The notes: generated by a model from the letters alone, not told the origin. Numbered from the stretch's first letter, positions 26,490 to 38,737 are shown. The stretch is 64,000 nucleotides of DNA from Hoplostethus atlanticus (GCA_034670405.1 JAXDDX010000072.1:2445392-2509391); one strand, 5' to 3'. Program-made: numbers and translations.

Positions 26490-26800
26490 CTAAACACTTA
26501 ATTAGACAGTGAAACTACAGTAGCGGAGCAGCTCGCCGCCACTTTCGCGAGGCCCCGTTGGCGGCTACCTACCGCCGGGTGGCAAAGAGTAGCGCTGTGC
26601 CAACAACGTTAGATAAGCAGATGATGCTGAGGATCTTACCGGAGGATCAAGCCGGTTTGTCCCCGGCCGCCTTTTTCGCGTTTCTCAGCCAATTAACGGC
26701 GCTATTATTGTCCGCGCCGGATCCGCCAAGGACGGCGCAAACGCTCACACAGATGGGACTCGGATAAAACGCGAGTCACCTCTGAGTCACAGCTGTCGAC
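26490..26800. other. CpG-rich island-like block without a recognised gene
   Basis: CpG density is high compared with the surrounding intron. A 70-codon frame here starts only with TTG and ends without matching any family I know. It could be an orphan CpG island or an alternative sorcs2 promoter. No TATA box or splice donor is convincing. Confidence 0.3.
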
Positions 26801-26889
26801 GCTTGTCACCAGGGCTCAGGTACTCCACAGCATAAAGTCATTGAACACATAAGAGTGAGGGTGCTACCATATTTCTTTATCGGCATGCT

Positions 26890-27095
26890 GCACGGTTTAG
26901 GTCAAAGTCGGGAAAAGTCTCTGAAGCAGACTTTAGCCCATCGCGGGACACTAAAACTCTCCAGTGAAACCCAGGATAGGGAGGCAGACTGACACCCCTG
27001 AAGCTCATCACCTCACCTTCATACGGGCAAGGGGGCTGAGGCTGAAAGGCCCGATATCGGCAATACATCAGCAAACCGGTGTATCAGCCTAACCC
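26890..27095 (-). repeat. GTTAGACCGATA-family copy
   Basis: It contains GGGACACTAAAACTCTCCAG, then GACACCCCTGAAGCTCATCA (also at 408-425 in the first copy), and ends with the terminus TGTATCAGCCTAACCC. Confidence 0.55.
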
Positions 27096-27474
27096 TTAAC
27101 TGGAATAATGGATGGGGCACATCAATCGTCCGTGAAGGGGAAGCCAGAGACGTCGTGGGGGAAACACCCTTGGGAAGGCCCCACCGGTGGCCATCTTGGC
27201 TGGCAAGCGATCGGGAATATGGGAGTGCGCGAAAACCTCGCAAACAAGTCTGATGATTTACGGTGTGATTTATTTTTTAGTTTTTTTTGGAGTGTCTCTT
27301 TAAGGAGGACAGACAAGATGAATGACGAGACGGGGGGCGGGGGGGGCTCTCTTCACATGTGCAAACAATTTCCCACCGCAGGACGACCAGGGGCCAAATG
27401 AACTGTCTGCTCAGCATGTGAAGCGTGAACAAATGCCTTTCACATTAAGTCAGGGCCCTGGAGACTTAGATAGT

Positions 27475-27475
<1 letters not shown>

Positions 27476-27508
<33 letters not shown>

Positions 27509-27526
27509 CTGGAGAGAGAGAGCATG

Positions 27527-27564
<38 letters not shown>

Positions 27565-27580
27565 TGTGTGTGTGTGTATG
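27476..27580 (+). repeat. Compound (TG)n microsatellite
   Basis: Two TG arrays separated by an ACTGGAGAGAGAGAGCATGC linker, the second interrupted by TATG. Confidence 0.9.
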
Positions 27581-28289
27581 TGCACCTGCATGTGCATTTA
27601 CCATGCAAATGCAGGCTTATTATAAAACATTATGGTTCTCCCCAAGTTCCCTCTAAATACGCAATTTAAATTCAGCCAATATCATGTTTAGATTAGATGC
27701 TTGCTACAGGGGGATAATCCTTTGACATGATTGGCTGAAACGACGCTCGCGATCTTGCGGGGCCGCGTCCGAGGATATAGCGTTGGCATGGTAACCGGAG
27801 GAGACGGAGGAGGAGGGGGTAAGAGAGGAGTGGGGGACAGGTGAGTAAGTAGGTGATCCCGCCTGATATCCTTCACACATACACGGGGACAGGAAGTGAA
27901 AAAAAAAAAAAAGTAAACTTTCTCGTCTCGTCTCGAGCGATCGGTGATGATGATGATGATGAGGGATGGTGATGAAGAGGGATAGCTCCTGCGGACGGTG
28001 AGGGCAGTTTGAGCTTCAGAGTGTCTAGACTCCAGAATAAAAGAGGGCTCTTTACACCAGTGGCAGAAATTACCCACAATTCCCCTTTCAGGCTGAGGTG
28101 CGGGACAAGTGTTTGGACTGTCGCCGCCCTCTTTGCCGCTCGTTAATCACTTAGGCTGCTGTGGGACAGGCTAGTAATGATCCTACAACACACACACAGA
28201 CACACACACACACATTTTTAAAGTGTAAACCCCACGGCAACACATTAGGTAAGGGCTAATCTGACTCTCCTCTACAAAATAATCAACGG

Positions 28290-28745
28290 GCAAAAAAAGA
28301 GAGAATCCCTATTAAATATTGAGGGCTGTTTCCTCACAAGTACACACAAGCTGAGACGGAGTTTCTTTCCTCAGGCCATCAGGACTGTGAACTCCGACCT
28401 CACCAGGGCCCCCACCAAGACACACACACTGCCCCTCTTATGCACACACACACTCACACACTTAGGTAAGACTACACATAATTTATAATTTATATTACAT
28501 TATACATACAATTTTCCCTTTTTTTACTATATTTTTTTATAAAGTGCTCTTATTGTAAATATTGTGTTGTTTTTTTATATAGAGCTCTTAATAACTGACA
28601 TTGTAAATAGTGTGTTGGTTTATTGTAAATAGTGTGAACCTGTTATTTTGCACATTTCTGCTGAGCATTGCCACTTTCATTTCACTACACACCTTGTGTG
28701 TGTATGTGACAATTAAAATTCTTGAATCTTGAATCTTGAAAAGCA
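28290..28745 (+). mobile_element. Non-LTR retrotransposon 3' end (LINE relic)
   Basis: A short frame encodes THKLRRSFFPQAIRTVNSDL (about 28350-28410), the kind of C-terminal peptide found at the end of fish LINE ORF2 proteins. A 3' UTR follows, with TTTCATTTCACTACACACCT and the tail repeat CTTGAAT x3 (28721-28740). It is 5'-truncated, as LINE copies usually are. The LINE clade is not decided here. Confidence 0.65.
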
Positions 28746-28865
28746 CACACACACACACACTGATAGTAACGCTGTTCATCACCATAGAGAGAGGACAGAA
28801 ATAGAGGAAAGACGAACACAGCTCAGAGCCCTGGGGCTAGTCAACAACTCTCAGAAGAAAGGAGA

Positions 28866-28945
<80 letters not shown>

Positions 28946-28953
28946 GAGAGAGA
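28866..28953 (+). repeat. (GA)n microsatellite, about 88 bp
   Basis: Near-pure GA array with a few interruptions. It lies 120 bp downstream of the LINE tail at 28.74 kb. Confidence 0.95.
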
Positions 28954-29082
28954 GGGGCACAAAGAGAGTCCTTTCAATAGCAGAGGCTCTCTCGATTCAG
29001 AAGGCTGGTATCATGTTATAAAGCCTGGTGTCCTTTCCCAGAATGTCTTCTGGGACTTACAAACTTGGTGTGTGATTGTGAT

Positions 29083-29113
<31 letters not shown>

Positions 29114-30595
29114 TATTCTGTCATATAAATCTCTTGTTTTGCTCCTCTCCATCACCGACTGATACAACACAACAGTGATCCAACCTCTAACCAGTTCACG
29201 AAATCTTCTCCATCTGCTGTTCTGAAACACTCGGTGTCAGGTAGGTCTTTCCCGGGGGGAAAATCCTTTTGCCGCACAGGAAGTGATGCGTTTTGCCATT
29301 TCAGGTTTGTTTGGAATAAAGTAGTTAGCATAGCATGAGCGTGGCTGAACAGACAGAAGAAAAGAGCGCCGCCTATAGAAACGTCGTCAACAGAAAATCC
29401 GAGGAGAAAAGACGTCGCAGTGCCGGACACGCCGTTTGATTGACAGGTTGATCTCTGGGAAGACGAGCGCTGAGAGACAAAGATGGAGACCGGATAAAAA
29501 AAAACAATGAACTTGAGTAATGACACACGGATGACTGAATTCCTGCAGCCTGAGACGGAGCGGTACAACGTGTTTGGTCAATGTATATTGACTTAAGAGA
29601 CGTGCCCTATGTAGACATTCAATTTAGACACGCGGTAAGCTGGATAAAAAGCTGCGTAAGAAAGAAAAAGACAGGAAAATCCATCCTACTTCCTTTTCCT
29701 TACCTCTTATTTCTCTTCCTACAATTTCTCTCTCGTCACCGGAACGCTGTCAGGGGCTCTGGAGACCTCTGACCTTTGACCTCTTTGCTAACGTTTGGCA
29801 ATGGATTCCCCATCCACCCGTCCAGCCGTCTATTTGCCTTCGGCCTGTCCTGTACATCTGTGTAATGCACCTACATCGCACACACACAGAAACTCAACAA
29901 GCTATCACATGCAATAAAGCGGGCGATCGCTGTAAGGAGTCACAGCTCACAGTACAAGCAAAAAACGTCCTTTCTGTCATGATTTATGTCAGTTGCGACT
30001 TAAGCAAGCCTTCACTCAATAGCTCGTGAAATAGGTGACCTTAGAAAACCCGCCTAACCCAAATCCAATCCAAATGTGGAACCTCCCAATCCCTCGTGCA
30101 AAAAAACGAAAAGGCGAAACAAGCGGGAGGAGGCAGGGATCCAATTTTCACACCCATCAATCTATACGCCGCTCATAAATGTCAGCCTTAGGGAAATGGA
30201 ACGGCACCATTTGTCTCTGTTTATTGGGCCGGGATGAACTCTTTTTTCCCCGTCGACCTTTTCCGAGTTCCAAGTTAACTGAGGATAAGTCAAGCCTCGT
30301 GGTCCTAAGGGTTGGCAGAGGCTGACCGGTAGGATCCCGTCGGACTCATCGCCTCGATTAAAAAAAAAAAGAAGAAAAAGAGGAGATGGAGAGTTCATCG
30401 CAAGAAAGACCACAGTCTGTTGGAAGAATGTCAACCCTTTTTATTACAGGACTGCCCAGTCTTAAATGCCAAAGTGCAGGAATCCTACAAGTCAGTGCTG
30501 AATAGTGCGTCCCTAGTCCTGAGACGTGACCTTGGGCCGTTTGTGTGGGCGGATCACCCCGTTTTCTCAACCAATCAGTGACGATTTCAATTTCT

Positions 30596-30960
30596 TTAAA
30601 GCTGCACTAGGCAAAGGTTATGATACTTTTTTAAAAAACAGCTTAAATCGCAACGTGGGGTGGCAACAAAGAAGAGCGTCACATCCCCGCTAATTGAGAC
30701 ACCGTAGATCCGGTTCTGGTGTCGGGTACAGGCACTGGTGGGAAATCTCCGCCCACAGGAAGTGACAAATCGAAATTTAAGAACGCGATGAAAAAAATGT
30801 TTTCCTCTCTTGTCTCTCTTTGGTATCCTTTGGTATGAAGCATCACAGACCAGCCAGGTTGGTAAAGGCCAGCGTGCTGCGTGCAGTTCACTGACGTGGT
30901 CGTGTCACGGGATTTCTGGGTATCAAAGTTCAACATTTTTCAAACAGTCACCTCTCACTG
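30596..30960. repeat. TTTAAAGCTGCACTAGGCAA-type repeat
   Basis: The left end TTTAAAGCTGCACTAGGCAA and the right region CCTCTCACTGCAATTTGGGG have relatives at 42421-42525 (CCTCTCGCTGCCATTTGGGG ... ACATAGCGCAGGTTTA). A middle part containing CCCACAGGAAGTGA resembles 29275-29290. This is probably a MITE; borders are approximate. Confidence 0.5.
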
Positions 30961-31263
30961 CAATTTGGGGTTTGAAATTGAATTCCTTTAGGCTTGATCG
31001 CATTAAGATGAATGCTGCCTGCAAATGATTTGTCCAATACAATTTCTCGTATGAGTGTTTCGTGGTCGTTCTTTTATTCAGGGCAGCTACAGCCAGTGTA
31101 ACAGCCACTATGTTATGTTGACCACAAAAAATGATTGCAAGTGATGTCCCCGCCAGACACCACCACTCCAATCCCCTGGGCGTCTGTCAATATCCCATCA
31201 ACAAAGACCGCTCTTGTTTACACAGCCACGCTGCTCTCACTTGACCCAGCCCAGAGGGAAAAT

Positions 31264-31510
31264 CACTATAATATTCCTATGGTGTTACTATGGTGACTCT
31301 TGAGTGACCTTATCCTACTTTATGGTATTTTTTGATCTCCTATGGAATCACTATATTCCTGTAGGCGCTTATAATATCACCATACCATTCCTATAATATT
31401 CCTATAGTGTGTCTATGGTACTCAACAGTGAGTTAATGCTGACATCATTGTACTTTATGGTATTTCTTATCTCCTGTTGCATCACTATAATATTCTTAAA
31501 GGAGCTTATA
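31264..31510. repeat. Two-unit tandem repeat, period about 130 bp
   Basis: Units at about 31264-31380 and 31392-31510 share ATAATATTCCTAT.GTGT, then TTATGGTATTT and ATCACTATA. They are AT-rich and non-coding. Confidence 0.55.
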
Positions 31511-31837
31511 GTTGTGCTGTGATATCCTCATCATTATAGCATCATCATCATTAGCATTATAGCATTACAATAGGAAGACCCTGACGGTTGCTGCATCGCG
31601 TTTCAAACCACAAATGGCCACTGCAAAATTCATGGATAAAAAGCTCCATCAATATTTCAGTCAAGGGTTCGCGTGGCTAAATCAAGCATTAAGCTGTCTG
31701 TTTAGTGCCCCCCCCCCCCTCCAAATAAGCCACACAAAACAAAACAGGAGGCGCGTCCTTGGACACGTTATCGTGGATGCAATGGCGCACGGTGGCATAA
31801 CCAGTTATCTGACGCACCTATATAGTACCTATATGTG

Positions 31838-32178
31838 CTGGTTCTCAAAGTGGGGTCCGGGGACCTCCAGGGGTCTCTGGGGAGGGATAGGGGGGTTCCA
31901 GGGTGTCCCCCAGCAAAATAAGGAATAGGTCAGTAAATTCACTAGAAATAATCCCAATTAGAGAATGTATAGGGATTCACATTCTAATCACAGGTTTCAC
32001 TCTCACCGCTATTGTTTCCCCACAGCGTAGACAGTTCTACAATTCAACTCTTAAAACAACAACAATCCTCCCATATCGGGGTTCCTGGGACACAACGTGG
32101 TCAAATGGGGGGTCCGGGGCCTTTGTGCGTGTCTGTCTGCAGGGGTCCCCTGACAACGAAAACGTTTGAAAAGCCCTG
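31838..32178. mobile_element. Non-autonomous hAT MITE, relative of 35805-36113
   Basis: The left end is CTGGTTCTCAAAGTGGGGTC and the right end CGTTTGAAAAGCCCTG. The internal AATCCCAATTAGAGAATG is the reverse complement of the matching part of the other copy. No convincing target duplication is visible, so the limits are approximate. Confidence 0.65.
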
Positions 32179-32460
32179 ATCTGATGACAAAGCCCGGTGC
32201 GTTAACGTCTAACAACGCGCGTCCGGCCGGACCAGTCGGATGCGTAAAAACCCAAACCTCCTGCCTCCTCCTTTCTCTTTCGGTGGGAACGGGAACCGCG
32301 GCGTGAGCCTTCCTGCGAGAACAATAACTTGTTATCTGCCCGATGCGCGCCGTGGCTGGACTGATGGATGGCGGAGGGTGACAAAGTGGGGTGGAGGCTG
32401 TGCGTGGCCAGGGGATTGAGACGGGACGGGATGGGACGGGACGGGGGGTATGCTACTTAC

Positions 32461-32814
32461 GCTGCTGTTCTCCCCTGTCCAGTGGACCATCGCCTGGTTG
32501 TGGGTGGCATCCCCCTTGAGCACGAACGAGCTGCTGAGCAGGGACACTTGTTTGTCCCGGGATAGGGCTCTCCTGTAGCGGCGCGAGCTCGTCACGCCGC
32601 CCGCTTCCCCGTCGCCGTCCGTCGGTAAACCCGGCGGGGAGCCTCCGTCTCCCCCGCCCATGTCAAACGTACGGTCCTCCCCGCCACTCCGTTTTAAAGC
32701 CCCGCTGTCACAGCGCACGGGTCCCGGCAGTGACATCCAGGCCGAGACGGTCAGCAGAAAGACGCAGAGGTGCGCAGCGGCGGAGACGGGTCCTTCGGGG
32801 CGCAGAGGTGCCAT
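32461..32814 (-). CDS. sorcs2: VPS10-domain receptor SorCS2, coding exon 1 (N-terminus only)
   Basis: This exon encodes 118 residues. The ATG is at 32814-32812 in a good context (AAAGCATGG). Residues 1-35 form a signal peptide with a hydrophobic core around 12-32. A variable Gly/Asp/Pro-rich propeptide follows, then a furin-type site RRYRR at 78-82. The block [20 protein letters not shown] (95-114) is nearly identical to the start of the SorCS2 VPS10 domain; SorCS1 and SorCS3, as I recall them, have [18 protein letters not shown] there, so the paralogue call is firm. The exon ends after ENSS, phase 0, at a consensus donor (GTAAGT, 32460-32455). SorCS2 is a type I membrane sorting receptor that pairs with p75NTR, binds proBDNF/proNGF and acts in neuronal trafficking. 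Later exons lie beyond position 1. An in-frame upstream ATG at 32895 would add 27 residues before the signal peptide and is less likely the start. Confidence 0.9.
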
Positions 32815-33080
32815 GCTTTGCGCCGCGGTAGCGCTCTTATCGCGGAGACTGATGGAGAGACTGCCGATGCTTGTGGAAGATAGATAGGTGTACACTGTAA
32901 GCCGAGAGAAAGAGAGGGAGGGAGGGTGAGAGGGAGGGAGGGAGGGGAACTGGAGCGAAGGCAGACAGTGGAAACAACGTGGACGCGTCCCTGTGCCAAC
33001 CGGGATCCGCTGAACGGCGCACCGGTGCCATCTGGTGTTGCGCAGCTTTACAGCGCCTTGAGACTGAGCTCAGATTATTA
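32815..33080 (-). promoter_or_regulatory. sorcs2: sorcs2 5' UTR and proximal promoter region (CpG-rich)
   Basis: This is the sequence immediately upstream of the sorcs2 start codon. It is rich in CpG (for example around 32815-32845 and 32980-33025), unlike the AT-rich sequence beyond 33080. A purine/pyrimidine-biased tract of GGGA repeats occupies 32905-32950. No TATA box is evident, as is usual for a CpG-type promoter. Exact transcription start and UTR limits cannot be set from the sequence. Confidence 0.45.
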
Positions 33081-33204
33081 AACCGATCTCCCTATTTTTT
33101 TTTTTACAATGCTCGCCACATAATTAATGTGCATTTGAAATATTTGCCATATGCCAAATGCACTGCATTGTAATATTTTTAATTGCTGATTGTTATTTTA
33201 TGCA

Positions 33205-33320
33205 CGGGGGTTGTGACCGGCAACATCATGGGCAGGGAAAGTGAATGAGCCCTTGAGCAAGGTACTAACCCCCAACTGCTGTGTATACACCAAATTCCAA
33301 ACCCAGTTTCAGCAGCTACA
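33205..33320 (-). repeat. SINE-like fragment
   Basis: CCCTTGAGCAAGGTACTAAC followed by CCCCAACTGCTG is the reverse of AGGGGTTAATGCCTTGCTCT at 44131-44150. The motif is common in fish interspersed repeats. Confidence 0.45.
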
Positions 33321-33940
33321 TTTCCGGGGTCTTTGTGGAACAGCGACAGATGTCTGACAACTGTTATTATTTGATTAACGTGATAAATTATTAGATGTAG
33401 GTCATAGCAGCTTAGAGGGACCACTGGTCCTCCCCTGATGAGATTTTTTTTTAGACATTATAATATTATGCATTATAATAATACAAAAAAATGACTATGT
33501 TGGTGGCCAGCTGGCCAAGAGGTTAAAGTTTAAATTTAATCCAACTAAGCAATAGCTCTCCCTCCTTCTACCCAATTATAGGAAGAGGTTGGATTAACCC
33601 ATGGCTGTGGGGGTCAGGACCGGTAAGCAGGGGGGTCAGATGTCTCCTCGGCTCAAACGGCAACATGGATCTTTTTGTTTTCTTCACGTTGATACTAAGC
33701 CGTGGCCACAGTTCAGAAGTAAAACACTATAACTGATTAAAGATTAAAGTGCCTCAGCAGTGAATGTGAGGGCTTTGCTCGTTGTGTCGCGGGACACATG
33801 AGATGACGGGAAGTGAAAGATGCAATTGAATCAACCCAGAATATCTTTCTTTCTTTCTTGCATGTGTTGAAAAAAACTATGTGGTGTGTGTTATGTGTGG
33901 TGGGCGTCTGTTGGGTTCGGCAAGGCACAGCAAAGTGAGT

Positions 33941-34325
33941 CCAAATTTGATCTTGTGGGTTTTAGCAACATAATGGAGAGCAAAGATCAAGCAAAACATT
34001 TCCAGAAAGCCATATAAAAAAAGGATCAATTCAGGACCAATATTAGGTGATCTAAGGTGACCTACACTACGTCTAATATGGATTTCCAGGATTTAAGGCG
34101 ATGCCGTTTTAGGGAGTGTGTGTTTTAGACTGTCAGTATCACTCTGCTTACATAAGCATGCCTACGTGTTTCCAAATTTGATCTTGTAGGTTTTATCATT
34201 ATAACTTAGAGCAAAGATCAGGGAAAATCTATTTGCAAGCCACATCGAAACAAAAAACACATCAGGGAAGCATCCCGGGCCAGTGTTCCCTCCTTACTGA
34301 TAGTTCGGTGGCCTACAATTTATCA
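33941..34325. repeat. Diverged direct repeat, period about 231 bp
   Basis: Unit 1 (33941-34075) and unit 2 (34172-34320) both begin TCCAAATTTGATCTTGT.GG. They continue with GAGCAAAGATCA, a CCA.AT region with A-runs, and GG.CCTACA near the end. Substitutions are many, so the duplication is old. Confidence 0.6.
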
Positions 34326-34513
34326 CATTGACCAAAAAATATCTTGTCCATCATGTACATTTAGTCGATAAAACCTGATTTGGAAGTTTTGGCAAATAGA
34401 TGAAGGGATTTCGCCATAGCTGAGGGTTTAGTTTGGTTATAGGAACAACACCATCCACTATTCCTTCAAAAATGCATTCTCTATTCTTAGTAGTCCACCT
34501 ACAGTATCAGTGT

Positions 34514-34514
34514 T

Positions 34515-34549
<35 letters not shown>

Positions 34550-34600
34550 GACTAATAATAATGATAATAATAGTATTAACAATAATAATAATAATAATAG
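34514..34600 (+). repeat. (ATA)n microsatellite, imperfect
   Basis: AAT/ATA triplets with G and C interruptions, adjoining the AAAGAGCTTTACATT repeat. Confidence 0.85.
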
Positions 34601-34604
34601 TGAT

Positions 34605-34690
34605 ACAAAAACTTTATTTGTGTAACACCTTTTATAGAAAACCATGCAGCGCAAAGAGCTTTACATTAAAAGGTGAAATAGGAAAATAAA
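34605..34690 (+). repeat. AAAGAGCTTTACATT repeat
   Basis: This is the second copy of the motif at 12.7 kb, here next to an (ATA)n array at 34514-34600. Confidence 0.45.
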
Positions 34691-35804
34691 AGCGAAGAAG
34701 GTGGTCTTTAAGTAAATATTGCTGTGTCAATATTGTAAATATTGTTCTGTCTGCTGTTCTGTTGTTGGTTGAGAATAAATGGTGAGAGCGCGGTGTTGTC
34801 AGCTCGGCTGGTCTCAGATCATTGCGCTCAGGTGTCCGGGGTGACAGAACAGGAGCAGCGCCGCTTTCAATATTTGATGGATGAGAGGGAAGAGGAGGCG
34901 GAGGACAGGGGAGAATGAGTTGAGTACCTTTCATCACGTTGTAACGTGTGTTTTATTCACGTGTTTTAGTTCTACAGACATTTCTTAGAGGTGGAGCTTC
35001 TTTCAAGGTTGACAGTTGGCTAACTAGGAAAAAAAACCCTGTTGTTCTTTTGCCCCGCCCATTGAGGTCTACTTCAACCAATCAGATTATTGCTGCCTTA
35101 AATCATCTAGGATATCCTTCATACACAAACACACACACACACATTTGGTTTTCCAAATTTAGCGGTGACCTTTTGTTGGCTACATTCATTAAATTCAGGA
35201 TTAAACCTAATCCTGATTCTAATCCTAACTCTAAACCCAAATCCTGACCCTACAATAGCCCCTTGTAGAAGCAAAGGTTCCCAAAGTGTGCACACTATGG
35301 AGAATTTTCAGCATTTTTCTATCCTTGTGACAACTTTTGGTCCAAGAACACACACACACACACACACACATGCACTGCATGGTGATGGGAGGCAGATGAT
35401 GGCAGGGTGTGCAGTCTCCATGACCTCCATTGTCAGCATACCGCCTCTAATTGCACCTCCCAAACTGGGACTTAAGTGTAAATATTTGATACCACTGTGG
35501 AGTTGTTGCATGCAAGAGCAGCCGGGGGGGAGGGAGGGGGGAAGGGGGAGGGTGAAAGCCAACGAGGCCACAGGAATACAGATTAGAACCTGCAATGAGT
35601 CAGAATGTCGTCTCAATAGTTTCAATGAAAATGACAGGGCAAACACAAAAACAAATCGGAGAGTAAAGTGTAAAGTGTATTTGTCCGAAATTTGGAGTGA
35701 CTGGCTACAAAGATGACCTATTTACAACAGAGTTTACAGCAATAAGGACTCACTAAGTCGCTCTACTGTCCACATGCTTAAACCACAGAATGAGATTTAT
35801 AGAT

Positions 35805-36113
35805 CAGGGCTCTCAAACATCTTCATGTCATGGACCCCCAAATAGCCATACATTAGGGCTATGACATGGTTTTGCCCCAAGGACCCCAATGTGGGAATTT
35901 AGTTGATTTAGTATTGAATAGTATTGCAGTCTACAGTGTACGAGGGGGGATGAAAGTGGTGAGAGTGAAACCTAAGATTACATTTGCCATTCTTATGCAT
36001 TCTCTAATTGGGATCATTTCTATTGAATTAAGTTAACCTATATTCCTCATTTTGCTATAGGGACCCCCTCAAGGATCCCTGGGGAACTCCGGATCCCAGT
36101 TTGAGAACCATTG
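35805..36113. mobile_element. Non-autonomous hAT MITE, 309 bp
   Basis: It begins CAGGGCTCTCAAAC and ends CAGTTTGAGAACCATTG, forming short inverted termini. It is flanked by TTATAGAT (35797-35804) and GTATAGAT (36114-36121), an 8-bp duplication matching at 7 of 8. Inner ends carry GGACCCC blocks. A relative lies at 31838-32178, sharing the GGACCCC-type ends and the internal AGAATG/TCTAATTGGGAT region in opposite orientation. Confidence 0.8.
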
Positions 36114-37865
36114 GTATAGATGACAAAAAAGAAGTGAGAAAAAGATGTGAATAAATGAATGAACAATCAAACGATCAGTCAATCAATCAACTGATCATTC
36201 AATCAGTCAACAATTTAAGCCACAAGCGCTCACTGAAGCCACAGACAGCCTCCAAAAGCTGCTCAGAGCGAGAAGGCCTACTGTGCCTTTTCCCGCGGGT
36301 GTGTAAGACTAATGCACATTAATCTTCATAACATCCAATTATCCGTGAAAAGTCCATGACGAACAAAGCAACGTTCAGCGGCATGCTAACAAGCTGGACT
36401 CCCGCGGCCCAAGGTTTGCCTCCTCCTCACTCCTCATCTGTGATCACAGACACATAGCACTATGCCATGGGCAGCCATCAATAAGCGCCATGAAATATTT
36501 ACCGAATTTGGTTTGCTGTGAGGTCAGGCTGGGGAGATGCACTCTTAAGTATTTGCTGTTTGCTGAGTTTCTGCAGCCATGCGGCGCCTTCGGTGACAAC
36601 ATCGCAAAATGGGGGCTTGTGTGTTATGTTCTTTCTTTTGATTGGATTTCCATTTTATTGGTGGTCGATGACCTAAAGGAAAAATTGCCCCTAAAACACT
36701 AAGACACTACTAAAAAAATCAGCCCATTTCTGGGCCCATTTTGTTGCTTGGTGGTGTCTTTTTCTTCTTCCTGTGGATAACTCAATAGACCAGAATGCAA
36801 TGCAGCTAAAAAAACATGTGTTGAGTAAGAGGTAGCACCACAATCATAGATACACGCCACTGTTCAGAAACTAGTTGGCTAGCTAGCTATATTTATCTGC
36901 CTATACTCCTTCCTTTGATCGAAAGCAACAAGTTCAGGCATGTTGGTGGTTGTCAAAAGGCAGTCTGGGAAATGTAGGAAACCAGTACCTGAATTAGATA
37001 AGGCAGGTTGAAGGAAAGCGGATGCAGCAAAAAAGTAAATGACAAAACTTCATCCCAAAATAACTGGAATGCTTCGACAATAACAGATTGATGAGGGTGG
37101 AGGTTTCCTTTGAGGAATAAATGTGGCCAGAGATTTTTCATAGCCGTGATCACATCATTTTAAAACCTTTACATGCCACATATTGTATGATACAACATTT
37201 ATTACACACCGTACGGCGAGGCATATACACACATGCACACACGCGCACACACCTCGATCCAATGCAAGGCATATTTCCAATACATTTTAATGGGATGTTC
37301 CACTTAAATAATGAGGGAGCCAGCTATTGACCTCATCGAACCCCTGTGGAGTAATTACCTCAGTTCAGGGAACTTTAAAGCACACACACACACACACACT
37401 AACACTAACACACACCTCTGACCACACACTTACACACTTGCCCCCGAGTATTTCATATCTACTCCTGCATGGTCTAAAACCTGTGACCATCCATTATGGA
37501 ACACACCAGGGCTGATCCCCTCCTCATTCCCCCCATAGTCGGGTTCCCGTACCACTACCACCTCCCCCCCACCCCCCCCAGTCACGGTCTGTCATCCTGG
37601 ATTAAAAACCGCCAGGCTGATAACTCACCCTGGCTGCTCCCCCGGCTCCTGGAAACACACTCCAGCAGAAAGGAACAGGCCCTGGGTGCAAGGATCCGGC
37701 TGCCTCGGTGTCCCTCGGTGCAGCTTGCAAACAACGCCGCAAGCATGCCCGGCCCGGGCAAACGCACACGGGTGCACACGTGCTCACGCATAGCAACATG
37801 TGTTCAGTGTGCTGCACAGATGCACACATTGCATGCACGCACACATGGACCGGTCTGGGCTCCTG

Positions 37866-38110
37866 AAGGCCGATACCGATATTTTTGGATTGAAGCTGAT
37901 GATATTTTATATCCAATATCATTAAATTTGATTATTTCCATGCCAATTAATAAAAAAAAGAAAGAATTGTATTTCTTCCAGGGTTGAAAACCTCTGAAAC
38001 AGCATTCAGGCCATCATAGGACACTAAAACTCTCCACTGAAAGCCAAGCTATTGAAATTGTTTTAGGTGAGTTATCAGCTCCTTAAGGCAGGGTGATTTC
38101 TCTGGTCATC
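37866..38110 (-). repeat. GTTAGACCGATA-family copy
   Basis: It begins AAGGCCGATACCGATATTTT and holds GGCCATCATAGGACACTAAA, CTCTCCACTGAAAGCCAAG and the following GAGTTATCAGCTCC. A 28-bp (ATA)n array follows it. Confidence 0.55.
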
Positions 38111-38737
38111 TAGTTACTATAATAATAATAATAATAATAATAATAAAACCCGCATTCATGCATACTCGTGTGGCATCTGATCAAAATGCCGCATTAGAAT
38201 TCATCGACTTGGAAGGGCTGTGGTCAGGGAGGAACCTCCATCGAATTCATTTTTTATGAAAAAGCCAATTACAAAGAGAAGAAAAGTATATAATAAAATA
38301 ATACGTAATTTGTGTGTGGTGTGTAAAGTGTGTGGATGAGTTTACATCCTAGAGTGCGCCTACCTTGGGTACACAAAGAGTCAGTGGATCTGAGCATGCT
38401 AATACCCGTAGAATCCAATTACAACACTGTATGATTTGTAGGGTAGAAATACCGAAAAGACTTTTAGCAGAGATCAGACTTTAATGGTCAAATGTGAGGT
38501 TTCTCTTTTCTTCTTTCCCCCGTGCAGAGACATCTGAACAGCTCCACATTGTGATGTGAGTACTGATGAGTAATGTGCAGAGAAGTGAGTCACGGACAGG
38601 TGTAATTCTCAACGCATTCACATTGACCTACGCTACACCTTCAAGGATGATGGGCCAATTATGAAGGTATGAACCCATCCACGATGACAGAGGGGCATTA
38701 ATATCTTCCCCTTCTATAAGACTTGCAATACTTGTAT

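Larger units (their letters stand above)
1..32460 (-). other. sorcs2: sorcs2 intron 1 (5' portion, runs off the window)
   Basis: This stretch lies directly downstream of the splice donor that ends sorcs2 coding exon 1 on the minus strand. I see no later VPS10-domain exon in it: none of the open frames of 60 or more residues resembles the sortilin ten-bladed propeller, although a short exon could be missed by eye. Long first introns are typical of SORCS genes. The content is microsatellites, MITE/SINE/LINE relics and unique sequence, itemised separately. The remaining open frames are short, low-complexity or unlike any protein I know. Confidence 0.7.

Noticed and set aside
31264-31510. CRISPR-like array
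   Set aside because: Only two diverged units of about 130 bp, no short identical repeats, and the genome is a vertebrate.
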